A DNA stretch of 64,000 nucleotides from Hypomyces perniciosus (lineage: Eukaryota > Ascomycota > Sordariomycetes > Hypocreales > Hypocreaceae), in assembly GCA_008477525.1 (NCBI GenBank), contig SPDT01000004.1, positions 310,001-374,000 of the forward strand. Direction: 5' to 3'. Each line of letters starts with the position of its first letter. Positions within the stretch are counted from its first letter, which is position 1. Shown here piece after piece: positions 1 through 12,300 of this stretch. Made by a program: the position numbers and the translations under genes. The notes below the pieces were generated by a model. It ran no database searches, was not told the DNA's origin, and saw nothing but the letters and a program-made list of their open reading frames with translations.

Positions 1-1400
1 AACACTAGCAAAGCTTAACATTTAAAGAGCCTATTCTCGAGAGTTTAATAAAGGACTATTTAAAACTAAAGACTTATTAAATTCATTTAAGTCAGAGTTA
101 AGCCTAAAGATAAAAAAGCAAAAGAAAAAACAGCCTAAACCTGCAGAACTAACTACAACTTCGCAGCTTAAAGATTAAATAAACGCTTTATCCGAAAAAT
201 TCAATAAACTAGCGATTCAGCTCCTTTAGCAGAAAAAAAACAGCAATTAACCCAAGAAAAAGAGAACATTATCGCGTTACTACTAGTGGCAATAAACCTA
301 GACAAAGACCTTTTACTTTAACAATCGCCATTAACAACATTAATATAATAAACCCTTTATATAACAATATACCAAACACCTTCCTTATTAACTATTTAAA
401 GGCAGTTACTAATATTAAATACTGCTAGTATTATAAAGATAAAGACTATTTTCCCTAAAACTGCACCGAGTTAGCCTATAATAAAGGCTATAGGTTTATA
501 ATATATAACCTAGCAGTAAAAATAGCTTAGGTAAGCCCGCGGAAAACCCCAGTCCCACCTCGACTTATTATATCAGTTACAACCATTAAAACCTATATAC
601 AAAAAATACTAGTGCTTTAAATAGAATCGTTTAGAGCTTAAAATAAGGTTTCTTTAAGCCTATTACTTGCGAAAAAGATAAAACCTAGCTTTTTCGACTA
701 AGAACCGATTACCTATAAGGCTAAACTCCTTAGCATTATCTATAATAAAGTAGCGTATAGGGAGATATTTAAAATCCAGGCACTATAAAAGTTAAATATA
801 ATTCCTGTAAAGGGACTAAGGATGAATATTATACGCTTTATAGGCAGAGATTAAATAATTACTAAAAAAAAGGATAATATATAAGTAAAAGGGGTTAAAA
901 TTTTTTCTATAAACCTAGCTAAAACAGCCTCCCTAGAAAAACCCTTAGATAAATATAACTAGGCCAGCTTAACCGAGGAATCATTTAATCAGACTCTCCT
1001 CGCTAACCCTATAACTGGCAGGGGACGAAAGCGTATTCATATAATTAACAAGGCAGACAAGCAAGCTAAGGAGGAGCCATTGCCGCCCTAGGTGGAAAAA
1101 CCAATCAAGAAAGAGCAACCGCATTTAGACCCTATACCTATAACCTTAAAGGCTACGCCGTCTAAACCGCGACGCAATAAAGAAGGCGGAACTAAAGGCG
1201 CTGAGAATAGGGAGGAATTACTAGGAGCAGAGCAAGCTAAAATAATAATCCAAGCAGCAATTCTAGACAATACAATCAAGCTTAAGACTAGCACTCTTTT
1301 AAATATTATTCTAGAACTCGCGAATGCTTTAAAAGCAGACTTAATTGCAAAATTATAAAAGATTACTGAAATATAGTTTTATAGGAAAACTAATTTAACT
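1..1400 (+). pseudogene. gag remnant with degraded CCHC zinc knuckle
   Basis: The segment reads as a charged Lys/Glu/Asn-rich protein in pieces separated by TAA and TAG. At about 418-465 the spacing Cys-x2-x-x4-x-x4-Cys of a retroviral zinc knuckle is kept, with the middle Cys and His replaced by Tyr, as TGT-to-TAT and CAC-to-TAC changes would give. An 88-codon open stretch at 1092-1358 is a Lys/Glu/Ala-rich piece without recognised domain. Function in the living element would be nucleic-acid packaging; here it is dead. Confidence 0.55.
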
Positions 1401-1799
1401 ATCTTTAAATATACTTTATATTAAGTAATATCTATCTTTACATATAAATATCCTTTAAAGGAAGAACTGTTAAGAAGATTAGACGCAATAGCTGTACGCG
1501 CAGAACCGACTATATAAATCGTTCAGTTACTATAAGACCAACCTCTTAAAACCATAACCTCGCAACCCCTACTAGCAGAGGGATTACTAAATAAAGAGTT
1601 ATTTAATCTCAAGGACCTAAACCTATTACTACCCTTAGAAATATACTTTCATAAGCCAAAGTAACCAAGTATAGCCATTAACTATAAGGCAAATCGGTTA
1701 TAGAAGTCTATAACCCGGATTTATACAATTTAAATAGGAAAGATCCTCTGCCACTTATAGGACCTACTGCAAATACAGGTATATTTAAGAGAGCCCGAT

Positions 1800-2160
1800 A
1801 GTATATTTATTGAAGCATTTATAGACTTAAGGTTAGAGGGAAATATTATCTTTTATTAGCTAGCTGTAAAATATAGTGTAACGATATACTCCTGTAAAGC
1901 GGTTAGTACTGCATTTAATAATAGGCAAGTAAATATATACAGTGAAACTGTTATTCAGGTATATATAGGCAATGCCTAGATAGCAGCCAGATTTTATATT
2001 ACACCTAATAATGTCTTAATGCCCTTTATCCTTAGGATACTATTTATTTAGGCCGCGCAGCTAATATTTAATTATACGCTAAGGAATAGGGATTTACATA
2101 TAAAATGCAGAATAAGGAATATTCAAGTTATTACCTTAGCTATTAGAGCTATCCGTTAAG
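1800..2160 (+). pseudogene. retropepsin (aspartic protease) remnant of the gypsy element
   Basis: Conceptual translation gives the layout of a gypsy protease: a start resembling the A-x-D-S-G region (catalytic Asp region now altered), then an asparagine-rich turn, a Val-x-Ile-Gly strand, and a Pro-Phe-Ile-Leu...Ala-Gln-Leu segment like the G-x-P-F/W end of the domain. Several stops interrupt it. It sits between the gag part and the reverse transcriptase as expected for Ty3/gypsy. Confidence 0.5.
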
Positions 2161-2839
2161 AATATAAAATGGAGGCGTTATATAACCTAAGGCTAAAATA
2201 AATATTAACTTTATATCCAAGTATAAAGTTAATAAGGCGGAAGAAAGCTTGGAAAACCCCCACCTTACTCTTAGGGAGGAGGTTTTATATAGACTGTCAG
2301 AGTAAGCTAGGGAGGACTTCATTCGGCTATTACTGGCTGATAAGTTAAAAGATTAAATGAAAGCGATAAAGAAAGCGGTAGAGGAATTTAAAGGAGTAAA
2401 GGAATAAAGGAAAAGGTCCTAAAGGAGAGCGCGGAAGCGCGAGTGGATTAGAACTAATACTATATATAAAAAGAAAGGCGTGAAAATCCATCTAGTAGAT
2501 AATGCCCTATCTAACAGTTTTATTCCTGCTAGGAGTCTTGATTAAAAATAGAAAAAGTAGGATAAAGTTAAGGATAATTTAGACCCTAATACCCCGTTTA
2601 CTAAATATATTACGCTAAAGTTTTCACTGATCGAAGCTGGGTTAAGACTTATACTAGACTGCCTAATAGCGATCCTGAAGATAGTAGAAGGGAAACTAAT
2701 AATATAAGAAACCGCGATTTTGACGCAGATCCTGAAAAATAGGGAAATGGCACTTTCCTGGGATTTCACGGAATGTGGAAAGCTGGACCTTAAGATTGCC
2801 CTACTATAGACTATTCGTGTAGTAGAGTATAACGCTTAG

Positions 2840-3400
2840 CAGAGCGGTAGTATCCCAATCCCTAAGGGTATAGAGAAGAAAGTAGTTAACCTGCTATAAG
2901 TACGCATTAAAAAAGGTCTTTTAGAGGAAGGCCACGGGCCATATAGAAACCCGTTTTTCTTAGTGCAGAAGAAAGACAGCAGCCTTCGCCTTATCAACTC
3001 TGTTACACGGATAAACAAAGTGACTATCAGGGACGCCTTCATTCCCCCGAGCGCAGACCAATTTAGCGAGGACTTCGCGGGTTGCACAATGCTGTCATTA
3101 CTAGACTTTTTCTCGGGCTATAATCAAATCCCTTTTAACGAGAAAAGCCGAGATATAACTACATTTGCAAGCCCCATTAGCCTCTTAAGATACTGCACAC
3201 TTCCAATAGGCGCCACGAACTCAGTAGCGCAATTTCAGCGTATTATTCTTCGAATACTATTTGATCTCGTACCCACGGTTTGCCGACCATTCTTGGACGA
3301 CATTGCGGTGCGAGGTTCGAAGTCTACGTATGGCGATAAAGAGATTGATAAGAGGGGACCATTTGATCACGACAATTCTGACAGGAAGGGAATGATTTGA
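2840..3400 (+). pseudogene. Ty3/gypsy reverse transcriptase remnant, partly free of stops
   Basis: The open stretch 2963-3400 contains clear RT motifs: LSLLDFFSGYNQIPF (motif with the first catalytic Asp), ITTFASP, a TLPIGATNS stretch (LPFG-AP-class motif) and PFLDDIAVRG with the intact Asp-Asp pair. Reading upstream from about 2880 gives the expected KKGLLEEG...PYRNPFFLVQKKD lead-in with a single stop near 2896. After about 3340 similarity ends abruptly, so the thumb, RNase H and integrase are gone. This part shows far fewer RIP-type stops than the gag region of the same element. Confidence 0.85.
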
Positions 3401-3606
3401 TACAGATTAGACAGGGAGGAATTAGTGATATAAACGGCGGTAGTTCTGCTTTTGATTTTCTTTCCCTTTTTTTTTTTCTTTTAATAACACTCTTTCCGCT
3501 ACTTTCCTATATTGTTTACATTTTCCTTAAATGTTATTATACTGGTATTAGGGGGATTAATAGGAAAAGCGTTTCGTCGAGATTCACTATTTTCGTTCGC
3601 GAATGC

Positions 3607-3620
3607 TTGTAGGGAGGGTT
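3607..3620 (+). other. polypurine tract before the 3' LTR
   Basis: A purine run (AGGGAGGG) lies a few bases before the TGTCGGGGG start of the LTR, the position of the plus-strand priming site in Ty3/gypsy elements. It also fixes the element's orientation as plus. Confidence 0.6.
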
Positions 3621-3621
3621 T

Positions 3622-4024
3622 TGTCGGGGGTAACTGACATGCCCAACGCACCAGTATTTTTTCTTATTAGCTTACCCGAGAAAGGTTGGCTGCTTATTTA
3701 AGCAGCTACTGGATTAGGAAAGCACGGGAGTATAAAGACATATAAATAGACCTAGTTTAATAAACAACAACCTTCTTCCCCCTTCAATACATAACCCCAC
3801 CTGTGAGAATATAGTCGCTGAGGCGTATAAAGGTAACCGTTGGTTGCTTTTGGCTGCCGGCATTATAATTAAATGACCCGCAGTATCTTTTTAGCCCCTA
3901 TATTACTCAATCGCCGCTTCATGGTTCTGTCAGGAGCGCGGTTCCCGCGCTCGATACCAGTCGTTATATGTGGGTGTATATATGTGTTGTGTGTGTGTTT
4001 TGGAGTGCCAATTCCCCCTCGACA
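3622..4024 (+). repeat. 3' LTR of the left gypsy element (403 bp)
   Basis: The segment begins TGTCGGGGG and ends CCCCCTCGACA, so the ends are TG...CA with a longer inverted terminal match. It directly follows the polypurine tract. Base composition is much more balanced than around it, and a TG-rich run (TGTGTTGTGTGTGTG) sits near 3983-3997. No second copy is seen in the window. Confidence 0.75.
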
Positions 4025-5750
4025 AAATAGTTATTAATTAGGCTAAAAGGGGATTCCTGCCTAACTTTTCAAAGTCTATAAAGGCCTTTAGAAAAAGGAG
4101 GCCTTTAAAAGCGTTAGTAAGCGCTTTATTTATTTATAAAGCAGCCAGGAGATAGTGTTTTCTTTAATATTTAGCTAGGCAGTTATTAATAGCTTAGGCT
4201 ACTAAAAATAGAATTTCTTATCTAGCTCTTTAAATTGCGTTAATTTCTTTAATTTACGCGAAGATTTTATAAGCTGCAGTAAATTCCTTACTGTTATTAA
4301 AGGCAGGTGCTTTTATTGGCCTACTTTAAAGGGAGGAAAAGAGGCCTTTTTACGTCCTTTTTAGGAAAAGAGAGATGCTGGGTTTTATATTAGAGCCAAA
4401 ATTGAGTTTAAGGACGTCAGTTTCGATACGTTTATTATCGATGCAGCGTTTTTTAGGCGTAAGCGGGAGGACTGTAGTCCCTCTTTATCCTAAGAGTAAA
4501 GGAGTGCCCTCCTTCTTGAGTTGCTAGATTGCTGCCTGCCTAGCGGCAGTAAGGTTTAGTTATCCCTAGTTCGCTTAAAGTCTAATAGCATTCGCTATCT
4601 TTCTTTAAATGCCTAAAAGGGGCAAGGGAGTATTATTAAGCTTATTTTTCTTAATAGCTAGTTAAAAGGTTATGAATTTTGGTAAGTAGGCACCTAAAAG
4701 GTAGGGTACCTGTAAGTGTAGGAGGGAAGCTTGTATTTGCTATAGGTAAACGGCAGGTCTATTATTGCTAAGCGGAATTATAGCTTTAGAGATAACGCTC
4801 CTTTAAAGAAGATAATTTTGGCTTGGTTAGCCTAGTTGTCGCCGCTTACTTTAAAGAGCTTCTGTTTAAAGCGAGGAAAGAAAGATAAAAGTAAAATCTT
4901 ATCTCTTTATTTAAAAGTATACAGCTTTTATATAGCTTGGTTCCAGAGTCTTTAATCCTTATAGGTATAGTCCAGGTATTATATAAATTCTACTAGGTTA
5001 TAATTCCTATTAGTTCCTTTTAATATATAAAAGGTAGCGATTACCTATTTAAGTATAGTGTCTAAGCAGGAGTTAATAAAATACTACTATTCTCTGTTAC
5101 TGTTATAAAACTCTTTATTAAGTTTAAGCTTCTTGCATATATTTTATGCCTATATAGTATACTCTTTTCGCTTTCCCAAGAATTTAAATAGGTTAAAGAG
5201 TAGCTTCCTTTTAACCCTAAAAGCTTATATAAACTCTATTATAAAGGTCAATATAGGCTTTATAGTTGCGGCCTATATAGGTTTTTGCTTAGATTATAGA
5301 AAGAATAATATTTTATTTTCCTAGCTATTTAGCCTTTAAGTCGCTAATGCTATAGAGTTTAGTTTTTTTATTAGTATAGTTATTTATTCCTGTAAAGGTA
5401 GAATAGTTTACTTTATCCGCGATTATATATTATTGCCCTTAAAGGCTTAGTCTTTAAAATTCGCTATTTTCCTTTTGTAGTAAAAGTTCTGTTATTTACT
5501 GGCTAGGTAGTAGCTAAGCTATAGATATATAATGGGTATAGCCTAACTAGAAAGTATACAGTTAGGGCACCTTTATATTGTCTATCTATAGCTAAAGAAA
5601 GAGGCTCTATATTAGCTATATATATAGAGTATAGTTGTGCGTATAGGGTTGTGGCTAAGGTGGTTTCTTAATTAAGTAAGTAGTCTAGTATTAGTTATAT
5701 TTCGGGATTTAGTATAGTTGTAATTCCGGGAGACATGGCCTAGCCTGTAA
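4025..5750. other. unclassified decayed repeat
   Basis: The stretch is AT-rich and stop-filled in all frames but less depleted of GC than the sequence to its right. Minus-strand readings give charged Lys/Glu-rich pieces around 4200-4400 and a Cys-Pro-x-Cys piece near 5570, suggesting a mobile-element protein, but no family can be named. One sub-segment (4655-4732) recurs at 52915-52991. Confidence 0.4.
4655..4732 (+). repeat. short dispersed repeat, copy 1
   Basis: Shares GTAAGTAGGCACCTAAA and TGTAGGAGGGAAGCT with 52915-52991, with small differences between. The second copy forms the very edge of the AT-rich block. Confidence 0.7.
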
Positions 5751-7651
5751 CAATTATATATCTATTAAGTTTAATGGTGCATTAAAGTATTTAAAGTACT
5801 ACTATAAAAAGGCTTTAATAAGCCTATTTATAAATATAAAGTTAATAGAAACATAAAAGATTATAAATAATCCTTTTTAGTATTTTTATTAAAGCTATAT
5901 ATTCTATATATTTAGATAATATAAATAAATATTAATTTATATATTTTCTTTTATTATAAAGTATATAGTTAATTAATTATTATAATTAATATTTTAATTA
6001 ATATTAAAAATAAAATTTATTTTTTAAAAAAGGTAATATATACCTATTGCCTTTTTAATTATTTAAATAAAGGTAAGTAGTTTAGCTTTAATTATAAATA
6101 TATTAATAGTGCTTTAATATTATTAAAAAGGAGGGCTAAAAAGTAAGGATTTCAGTGTATTTGGGTAACCTTCCTATTCTGGCTAGACCCGGAATTAGGC
6201 CTAACGCTAGGACCGAGTTTTAGAGGAACTTTGGTGTAAGTCAGGAAATTTCTGTTGTCTTTAACGATAATAATTAAGCTAGGACCAGCTACCCCGCCTA
6301 CCCTAGACTCAATACAATGGCCATAATGGCTATTGTGAAAAATCTGACTAAAATAGTTTCCTGTTTATATGGCCGTAAGTCGATTTGACTGATTTTATAT
6401 ATAAATAAATTTTGCGGAAAATAGGAATACAGCCATGAACCTAAATCTACCACTGTATACCTATTATTAGGTCGAAGGACTATTGTAAAAGACAAAGCTA
6501 TTATTCATACAATCACTTCTATACCAGCCGCATATCACTAGATATTCTATAGCTTTCTAGCTATTAGTTCAGTTACAATTCAATTATTCATCTATTGTTA
6601 ACCTAATTAAACTCTCAGTCGTTTCCTTATTGCTGCGTTGTATGCAGCTTCCTAGAAGCTATACATAAATAAGGTTCAGTATAACCTTGTTATTTTAACA
6701 AATATATTATATTTTATAGTATAAGGCTTAAATATAGTATAATAAAATACCTTTATAATACTCTTTAAAAACTTATATTATTAGTAAAAGAAGTATTATT
6801 TAAACTAATTAAGACTTATATTTCTTTTCTCCCTTTATATATAAAAGCTAGGATATATTATATATATAAATAATAAATTAATTAATGTATTACTTTAAGG
6901 TACTTTTTATTAAGGTTAATTAGAAATTATAATAAAGCTAAGGCGTTATATACTATATTAAACTATATTATAATAGCTATATAAAGTATTAATTTTACTG
7001 TTTTTTAATATATTTTAATAGTTACCTTTACAGTATATAATATTCTTTTTTTAAGCTTTATAATAAAGATTAAAATTATAAAAGACGATATTCCTTTATT
7101 AAGTGTAAATTACTTTATAATTTCTTTAAACTAGGTTTTATTGGAAAAGTATATTTTATATTTTATATAATTGCATATAATTCTAATTTTTAAAAACTAC
7201 TATATATTTCCTTTATTATAAAACTTATACTTTACTTTTAAATATTTATTAATTTAATATAAAAAGCTTTATTATCATACTAATATATATTTAAAATATT
7301 ATTTATATAGAATATAATAAATATTTTTTAGGTTTAGTTATAAAAGAAATAAAGTTTTTTAAAGTTTAAGATTAACCTTTATTACTTTAAAGTTAAAGAT
7401 AATTTATTAAACTATAGCTTTAGTAAATCTTTTAAGTTATATAAAGCTTTTAATAAACTTTAAATAAATATTTAATTCATTAAAACCTTTAAAGAGTTTA
7501 TATATAAGTAATGTTAAGTTTTTATCCTTTAAAGTATTAAAAAAAGCATTTTTAATATTATATTACTTTAATTTAAAGTTCAATTTTACTATAAAAGTAA
7601 GAAATATATAGAAAATATATACTATTTATATAGTTATATATATACTTATTA
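5751..7651 (-). mobile_element. Ty1/copia fragment: RT-RNase H end, decayed
   Basis: The sequence aligns along its length with 29375-30700 of the complete copia element further right (both minus strand), apart from the 580-bp insertion at 6121-6700. The aligned part covers the copia reverse transcriptase active-site region; the catalytic site lies near 7295-7312. The fragment starts abruptly at 5751 and ends at 7651 where a gypsy LTR begins, so its upstream two thirds are displaced or lost. Confidence 0.75.
6121..6700 (-). repeat. 580-bp LTR-like element (family Z), reverse copy, with TSD
   Basis: On the minus strand it begins TGTTAAAATAACAAGG and ends TTTTA(A)CA-type; it is the reverse complement of 41873-42449. 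The five bases AATAT occur on both sides (6116-6120 and 6701-6705). The homologous copia sequence at about 29744-29755 lacks the insert and gives the empty site. TG...CA ends and a 5-bp duplication fit a solo LTR; no internal region is seen. An open frame of 65 codons (6298-6495, minus) has a counterpart in the other full copy but is probably not a gene. Confidence 0.75.
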
Positions 7652-7808
7652 TGGTATATAGAATAGTAAGTTAAGGTAATATTTTTGTTATACCTTAAAT
7701 AAGGTAAAAAGCTATAAAAATATAGTTTAAACGTCTAAGACCAAGTTATTATATAAAGATATATATAATGCTAATAGGTTATTAGGGGATAGGCTTAATG
7801 CTATAATA
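7652..7808 (-). repeat. probable 3' LTR of a minus-strand gypsy element
   Basis: At 7652 the copia similarity stops and TGGTATATAG begins; the segment ends at about 7808 just before a run of eight C (7811-7818), which on the minus strand is a polypurine tract next to the LTR. Ends are TG...TA (CA before RIP). The partner LTR was not found in the window, so the exact limits are inferred. Confidence 0.5.
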
Positions 7809-10276
7809 ATACCCCCCCCTTTTTAAACTTTATTTACCTTTAAATAGCTATTCTAAAACTATATATATTCCAATCCTTTTATTATTTGAATTTTATTATA
7901 AGCAGCTACTGCATTACAGGTTTAATTAATTCGTTATTTTCCTTTTTTTAACCTAGGTAGGTAAGCTAGGTTTATTAAGGTTTTGTATATAGTATTTTAA
8001 AAGGGCAGCGTTTTATCCTTTTAGGTTTTTTATAGGTTATTAGCTTAATATATAATATTTTTAGGCTATATAATAGTATAAGCTATCTTTATTATAGCAA
8101 TTAAAGATTTTATTAAATTCCTATTTTTCTATTACTTTATTTATTTTATTATCTCTTTTTAAGATTTAGCTTTATATATTTTTATTTTTTTATTTATAAA
8201 TAATATTTTATTTTAGCAAATATATATATTAGCTTACTATATTAACTGCTAGTAATTTATAAAGGGAGTTATAGAATATAAAGAAAATATAGATATAGTT
8301 AAGGAGTTTAAGTTAATAAACTTAAAGGTATATATTAAGAATTTTATATAGGCTTATTTATTTATTATCTCTTTTTTTATTAGGCGGTTTATTCTAAGGT
8401 ATTTAATCTTTAATTAGCCTTTTTCGCTAACTGTAAATTAATATAACTCTTCCTTTAATATATTAACTGCAGCTTTATATTAAGCAATTAATTATATTAT
8501 AAGGGCTTTTAATTAAATTAAGATTTATTAGAAACGTTTAATTATAATATTTGCTTTATAGAAACTTTTCTTTTAGCTAGTGGATAGGTTTAATAGGTAG
8601 GGGTTAAAGGGCTTAACTTTTAAGTGCAGGTAAAAACTATAATCTATAAAGAATAGCGAGGTTTCTATTATTTTAAATATTTAGTTATTTTAAGTAAACT
8701 CTGCAAATAATAATTAATTTACCTATTTATTTTGATCAAAATTTATAAACCGCTTAAAATACTACTTTACTTTTATAGTTAGCTATTTAATTTAGCTATT
8801 AGTTTTTAAATAATAGGCTAAAGAATATTTAAAATAAATTATAAATTATTAAGATAGCTGCTTTTAAAATGTAAATATAAGTTAAGTGCTTTAATTTAAT
8901 ATAATTATTTTTAAAGCTTTATATAAAGTATAGATATATAAAATAAAGGCATTAGTAAATTTTTTAGTATTAAATATATAGGTAGCGATAAAATAATATA
9001 TTTTTATTAAGCAGTATACTATTACAAAGATACTTTTATAGACTAAGCCTTATTAGTTATAGTTAAGCAGTAGTATAATATAGTTTATTAAAATATTACT
9101 TTAAGCTTAAAATAGTATTAGTAATAGTTTTAGGAATCTTAAAAGAGTAGATTTATTTAATTTTATTTAAAAGTATAGGTTTTAATTTTTAATAAAAGTA
9201 TTAATATTAGCTGATATTTATAACTATTAATATATATAGTTAAAGAGGTTTAATGTATTAATTTATTTTAAATATCCTTTTAACTTAAAAGAGTATATTT
9301 AATATATTACCTATATTTTTACTTTATTTATTAGTAGGAGGAAAAGTTATTCCTAGTAATATATTTAATTATTATAGATTTAAAAGTCTTATATTATTGC
9401 CTTTAAACTATTTTAAATACTTTTAAGTTATTATTAAACAGCTAGGTCTTAAAGCGCCTATATTATAATATTTACTATATGAAATATTCTATAAGCTTTA
9501 TTAATTATTTTATTAATTAATGTTTTTAAGTCTAGGATTAAAGTACTAGTTATTATAGTAAATAGGCTTTTATAATTTAAATTCTTTATAATATTAGTGT
9601 AGGTATAGGGATTAAAGCGGCTTTCTGGAAATAAAGTTCTTTTTCTTTCTTTTAATCAGCTATTATTTTAGTTTAACTTTACTAGAATATCTTAAAATCT
9701 TTTATTTAATATACTAAGCTTTACTGCTTTTAACCTAGGCCAGTAAATAATCCAGAAATTATACTGAAATAAGAATTTAAATTAATAGATTTACCTTTAA
9801 TTTAATACTTTAATAGTTATAAAGTATTTTAAGTTTTTTTAGTTTATAATAATCTTAAATTTATTTTTTATACTTTAAAGTTTAAAGCACTATTTTTTTA
9901 ATAATTTAATAATAACTAATGGTTTTTTATTATAGATTTTATAGTTATATTTAAGAAGTAAATACTTTAATAAAAAATAAACTATTAATTCCAGGATATT
10001 ATCTTTATTATATTGAAAGAGAATATTATTAAATGCTTAGTTTAAGGTATTTATTTTTAAGATTATCTTTGTATTATAGTTAAAGAAGGTAAGGATTAAG
10101 GCAGTTATAAACTAGGTTTTAAACAGTTAAATACAGCAGTATAAAGTTTTATTTAATTTTATAGTATATTTTTCTTTCAAAAGTTATTTAAAGGTTTATA
10201 GATATTAAAGAAGTCTTTAATAAACTGCTAATAGAAATTCGTATAGCTTAAAAAGTTTTTATTATTATATTTTATT
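7809..10276 (-). mobile_element. Ty3/gypsy 3' half: integrase, RNase H, end of RT
   Basis: Read on the minus strand in order: the RT C-terminus near 10185-10260 (FLSYTNFY, matching the FLG-x-ANFYRRFI motif), the RT-RNase H link near 10120-10180, RNase H near 9860-10100 (ending with an NYxIYNKKPLVIIK piece like the NYxIYDKELLAII motif), and the integrase core near 8890-9090 (VYKSIFVIVYCLIKIYYFI, like the D-x-ILVVVDRLTKMxHFIP core). Many TAA and TAG stops. The RT breaks at about 10277, where a LINE begins. Confidence 0.75.
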
Positions 10277-11499
10277 TATCTTCCCATAATAAAAGATATA
10301 ATTATATACTTTCTCTTTACTATAACTGTAGGTTATTAATATATCTTTATATTAAAAGCGTTTATAATATTATATAAAGTCTTTATACTTCAACCTAGTA
10401 GTTAATAAATCATAAAGTTTTTTTTATAGGATTATTAATTCTTTATAGTATTTAAAATCTATTATTAATTTAAATAAGCAGTATATTTAAATATATTCTT
10501 TCTTTATTAAATTTTGAAATTAATGTTTAATTTTACTTTTACTTTTTATTAAAAGAAAGTAAATATAAATATTATATTAATTAATTTCAATTATTTATAG
10601 TTTAATTTTATTAACTACTCTATAGTTTTATTACTTTATACTTTTTAATAATAAAAGTATTATTAAATATATATACTTTTATTATATATATTCTTTTATC
10701 TTTAAAAGTTAATAAAAGTTTATTATAAAAGGTTTAAAGGTATACCTTTTAAATAATATATTACTATTATATTATTTAAATAAATAATAATATCCTTAAT
10801 ATTATTATTATTAGCTAAAATAACTTCAACCCTTTTTAATGTCTTTACTGTTTTACTATTAACTACTTTTATTAAACTAAATTAACTATATCCTATTAAA
10901 ACCTTTTTATTATTTTACTATTTCAAAAAGCTATAGTTTATAGCTTTTATAATAATGTATAACCCCTTTATAAATATTATTATATTTTAAAAGGCTATTT
11001 TAACTATTTAATTCTTAAATTCTTTAATAGCTTTAACTTTACTATTTAAATAAAAGGTTTAAGTTTTAGGTAGTTTTAAAAAAAGGCTAGTTTTAAATAG
11101 TTTTTAATAATTTATATAGTGTATTATAGCTTTATTATAGGTATTATTATAGTTTATTTATATCTATATTAATTTAAATAAGTCCTATAAATAAAAGGAT
11201 ATTAGTTATTTAGTAATAATAGTTTATTATAAATTAAAGCTTTTAAGTATTAAATAGTTATATTATTAAAGGGATCTTACTTTCTCTATATAGGATTAAT
11301 ATACAAGTTATCTTTTATCCTAGGAAAATAGCCTTTATAGCTATATTAAAGATATAGGTTATATAGTTAAAGAGGTATTATATTCTATATATATTTAGGC
11401 CTTTTTATTATACCTTTAACTTATAGTAAACTATTAACCTTATCTATATATAAACTATTTAATATATAAAGTATAAAGTAGCCTTTTAAATAAAGTTTA

Positions 11500-12300
11500 A
11501 AATATTTATTGTATATTTATTATTATATAAGCGTTTATAGCTTATTTCTTTTAATATATATTGTAAAGCTAAGCTTTTAATCAAAGAAAATGCTTAGTTA
11601 TTTAATTACTTTTTTTTAGGCATAGTGTTTAGGATATTATTATATATTACTAATAGGTTATCCTATAAGTAGTATTTTAAAAAGTATATTACTTTTATTT
11701 TCTTAAAATTAAATAATACTATATTATTTTTACTTTATTATTAAAGCTTTTAAACTATAGCTATCGCCTATACTACTATTTAATTAAAAGAGTTATTAAT
11801 AAATAAAAATACTATATTATTTATATAGCTAAACCTTTATAGTTTATTATAAAAGGATTATTTAATAGCTATTATTTAAAGTTAAGTGGGGGCAGTAAAC
11901 AAATAGTATATTAAAGCTATATAAAGCAGGAAAAAGATTAAAGATACTAGTTATCTTTAAAAGAGATTATAGTTTAAAAAGAGTAGTTAAAGTATTATCT
12001 ATTATAGTTTCATTTAAGCTTCATAGTTTATTATAAAAGAAAAAGCCTATTTAACTATATAATTAAACTAACTTTATTCTTATAATTAAAGGGTTAATCT
12101 ATTAATAAAAACTATATTAAAAGCCTTTTAAATATAAATTATAATAAAAGTAACTACTTTATTATTATAAAAGCTAATTTAACTTTAAAGATTAAAGCTA
12201 TAATTAAATTAATGCTAGATCTCTATTAAAGGGCGCTAGACTCTTTAGTATATAGTATCTATTATATAATCCTAGTATATCTAATTCTTTATACAACAAA
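11500..12300 (-). pseudogene. LINE reverse transcriptase core, copy 1
   Basis: The catalytic motif lies at 11811-11834 with both Asp codons changed to Asn (GAT to AAT). The downstream palm and thumb segments are readable to about 11650. Stops in every frame; the second copy at about 47500-47580 keeps the same motif order. Confidence 0.65.

Larger units (their letters stand above)
1..3621 (+). mobile_element. Ty3/gypsy LTR retrotransposon body, decayed, 5' end outside window
   Basis: Gag-protease-RT order can be read on the plus strand through many RIP stops. A CCHC-like zinc knuckle lies near 418-465 (its second Cys and its His now read as Tyr), a retropepsin-like stretch near 1800-2160, and a reverse transcriptase at 2840-3345. 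RNase H and integrase are missing: the RT is followed within about 280 bp by the polypurine tract and LTR, so the element is an internal-deletion derivative as well as mutated. No 5' LTR is visible because the window starts inside the element. Confidence 0.8.

Noticed and set aside
5133..5324. 63-codon frame at 5133-5324
   Set aside because: Typical chance frame of AT-rich decayed sequence, no homologue in the window.
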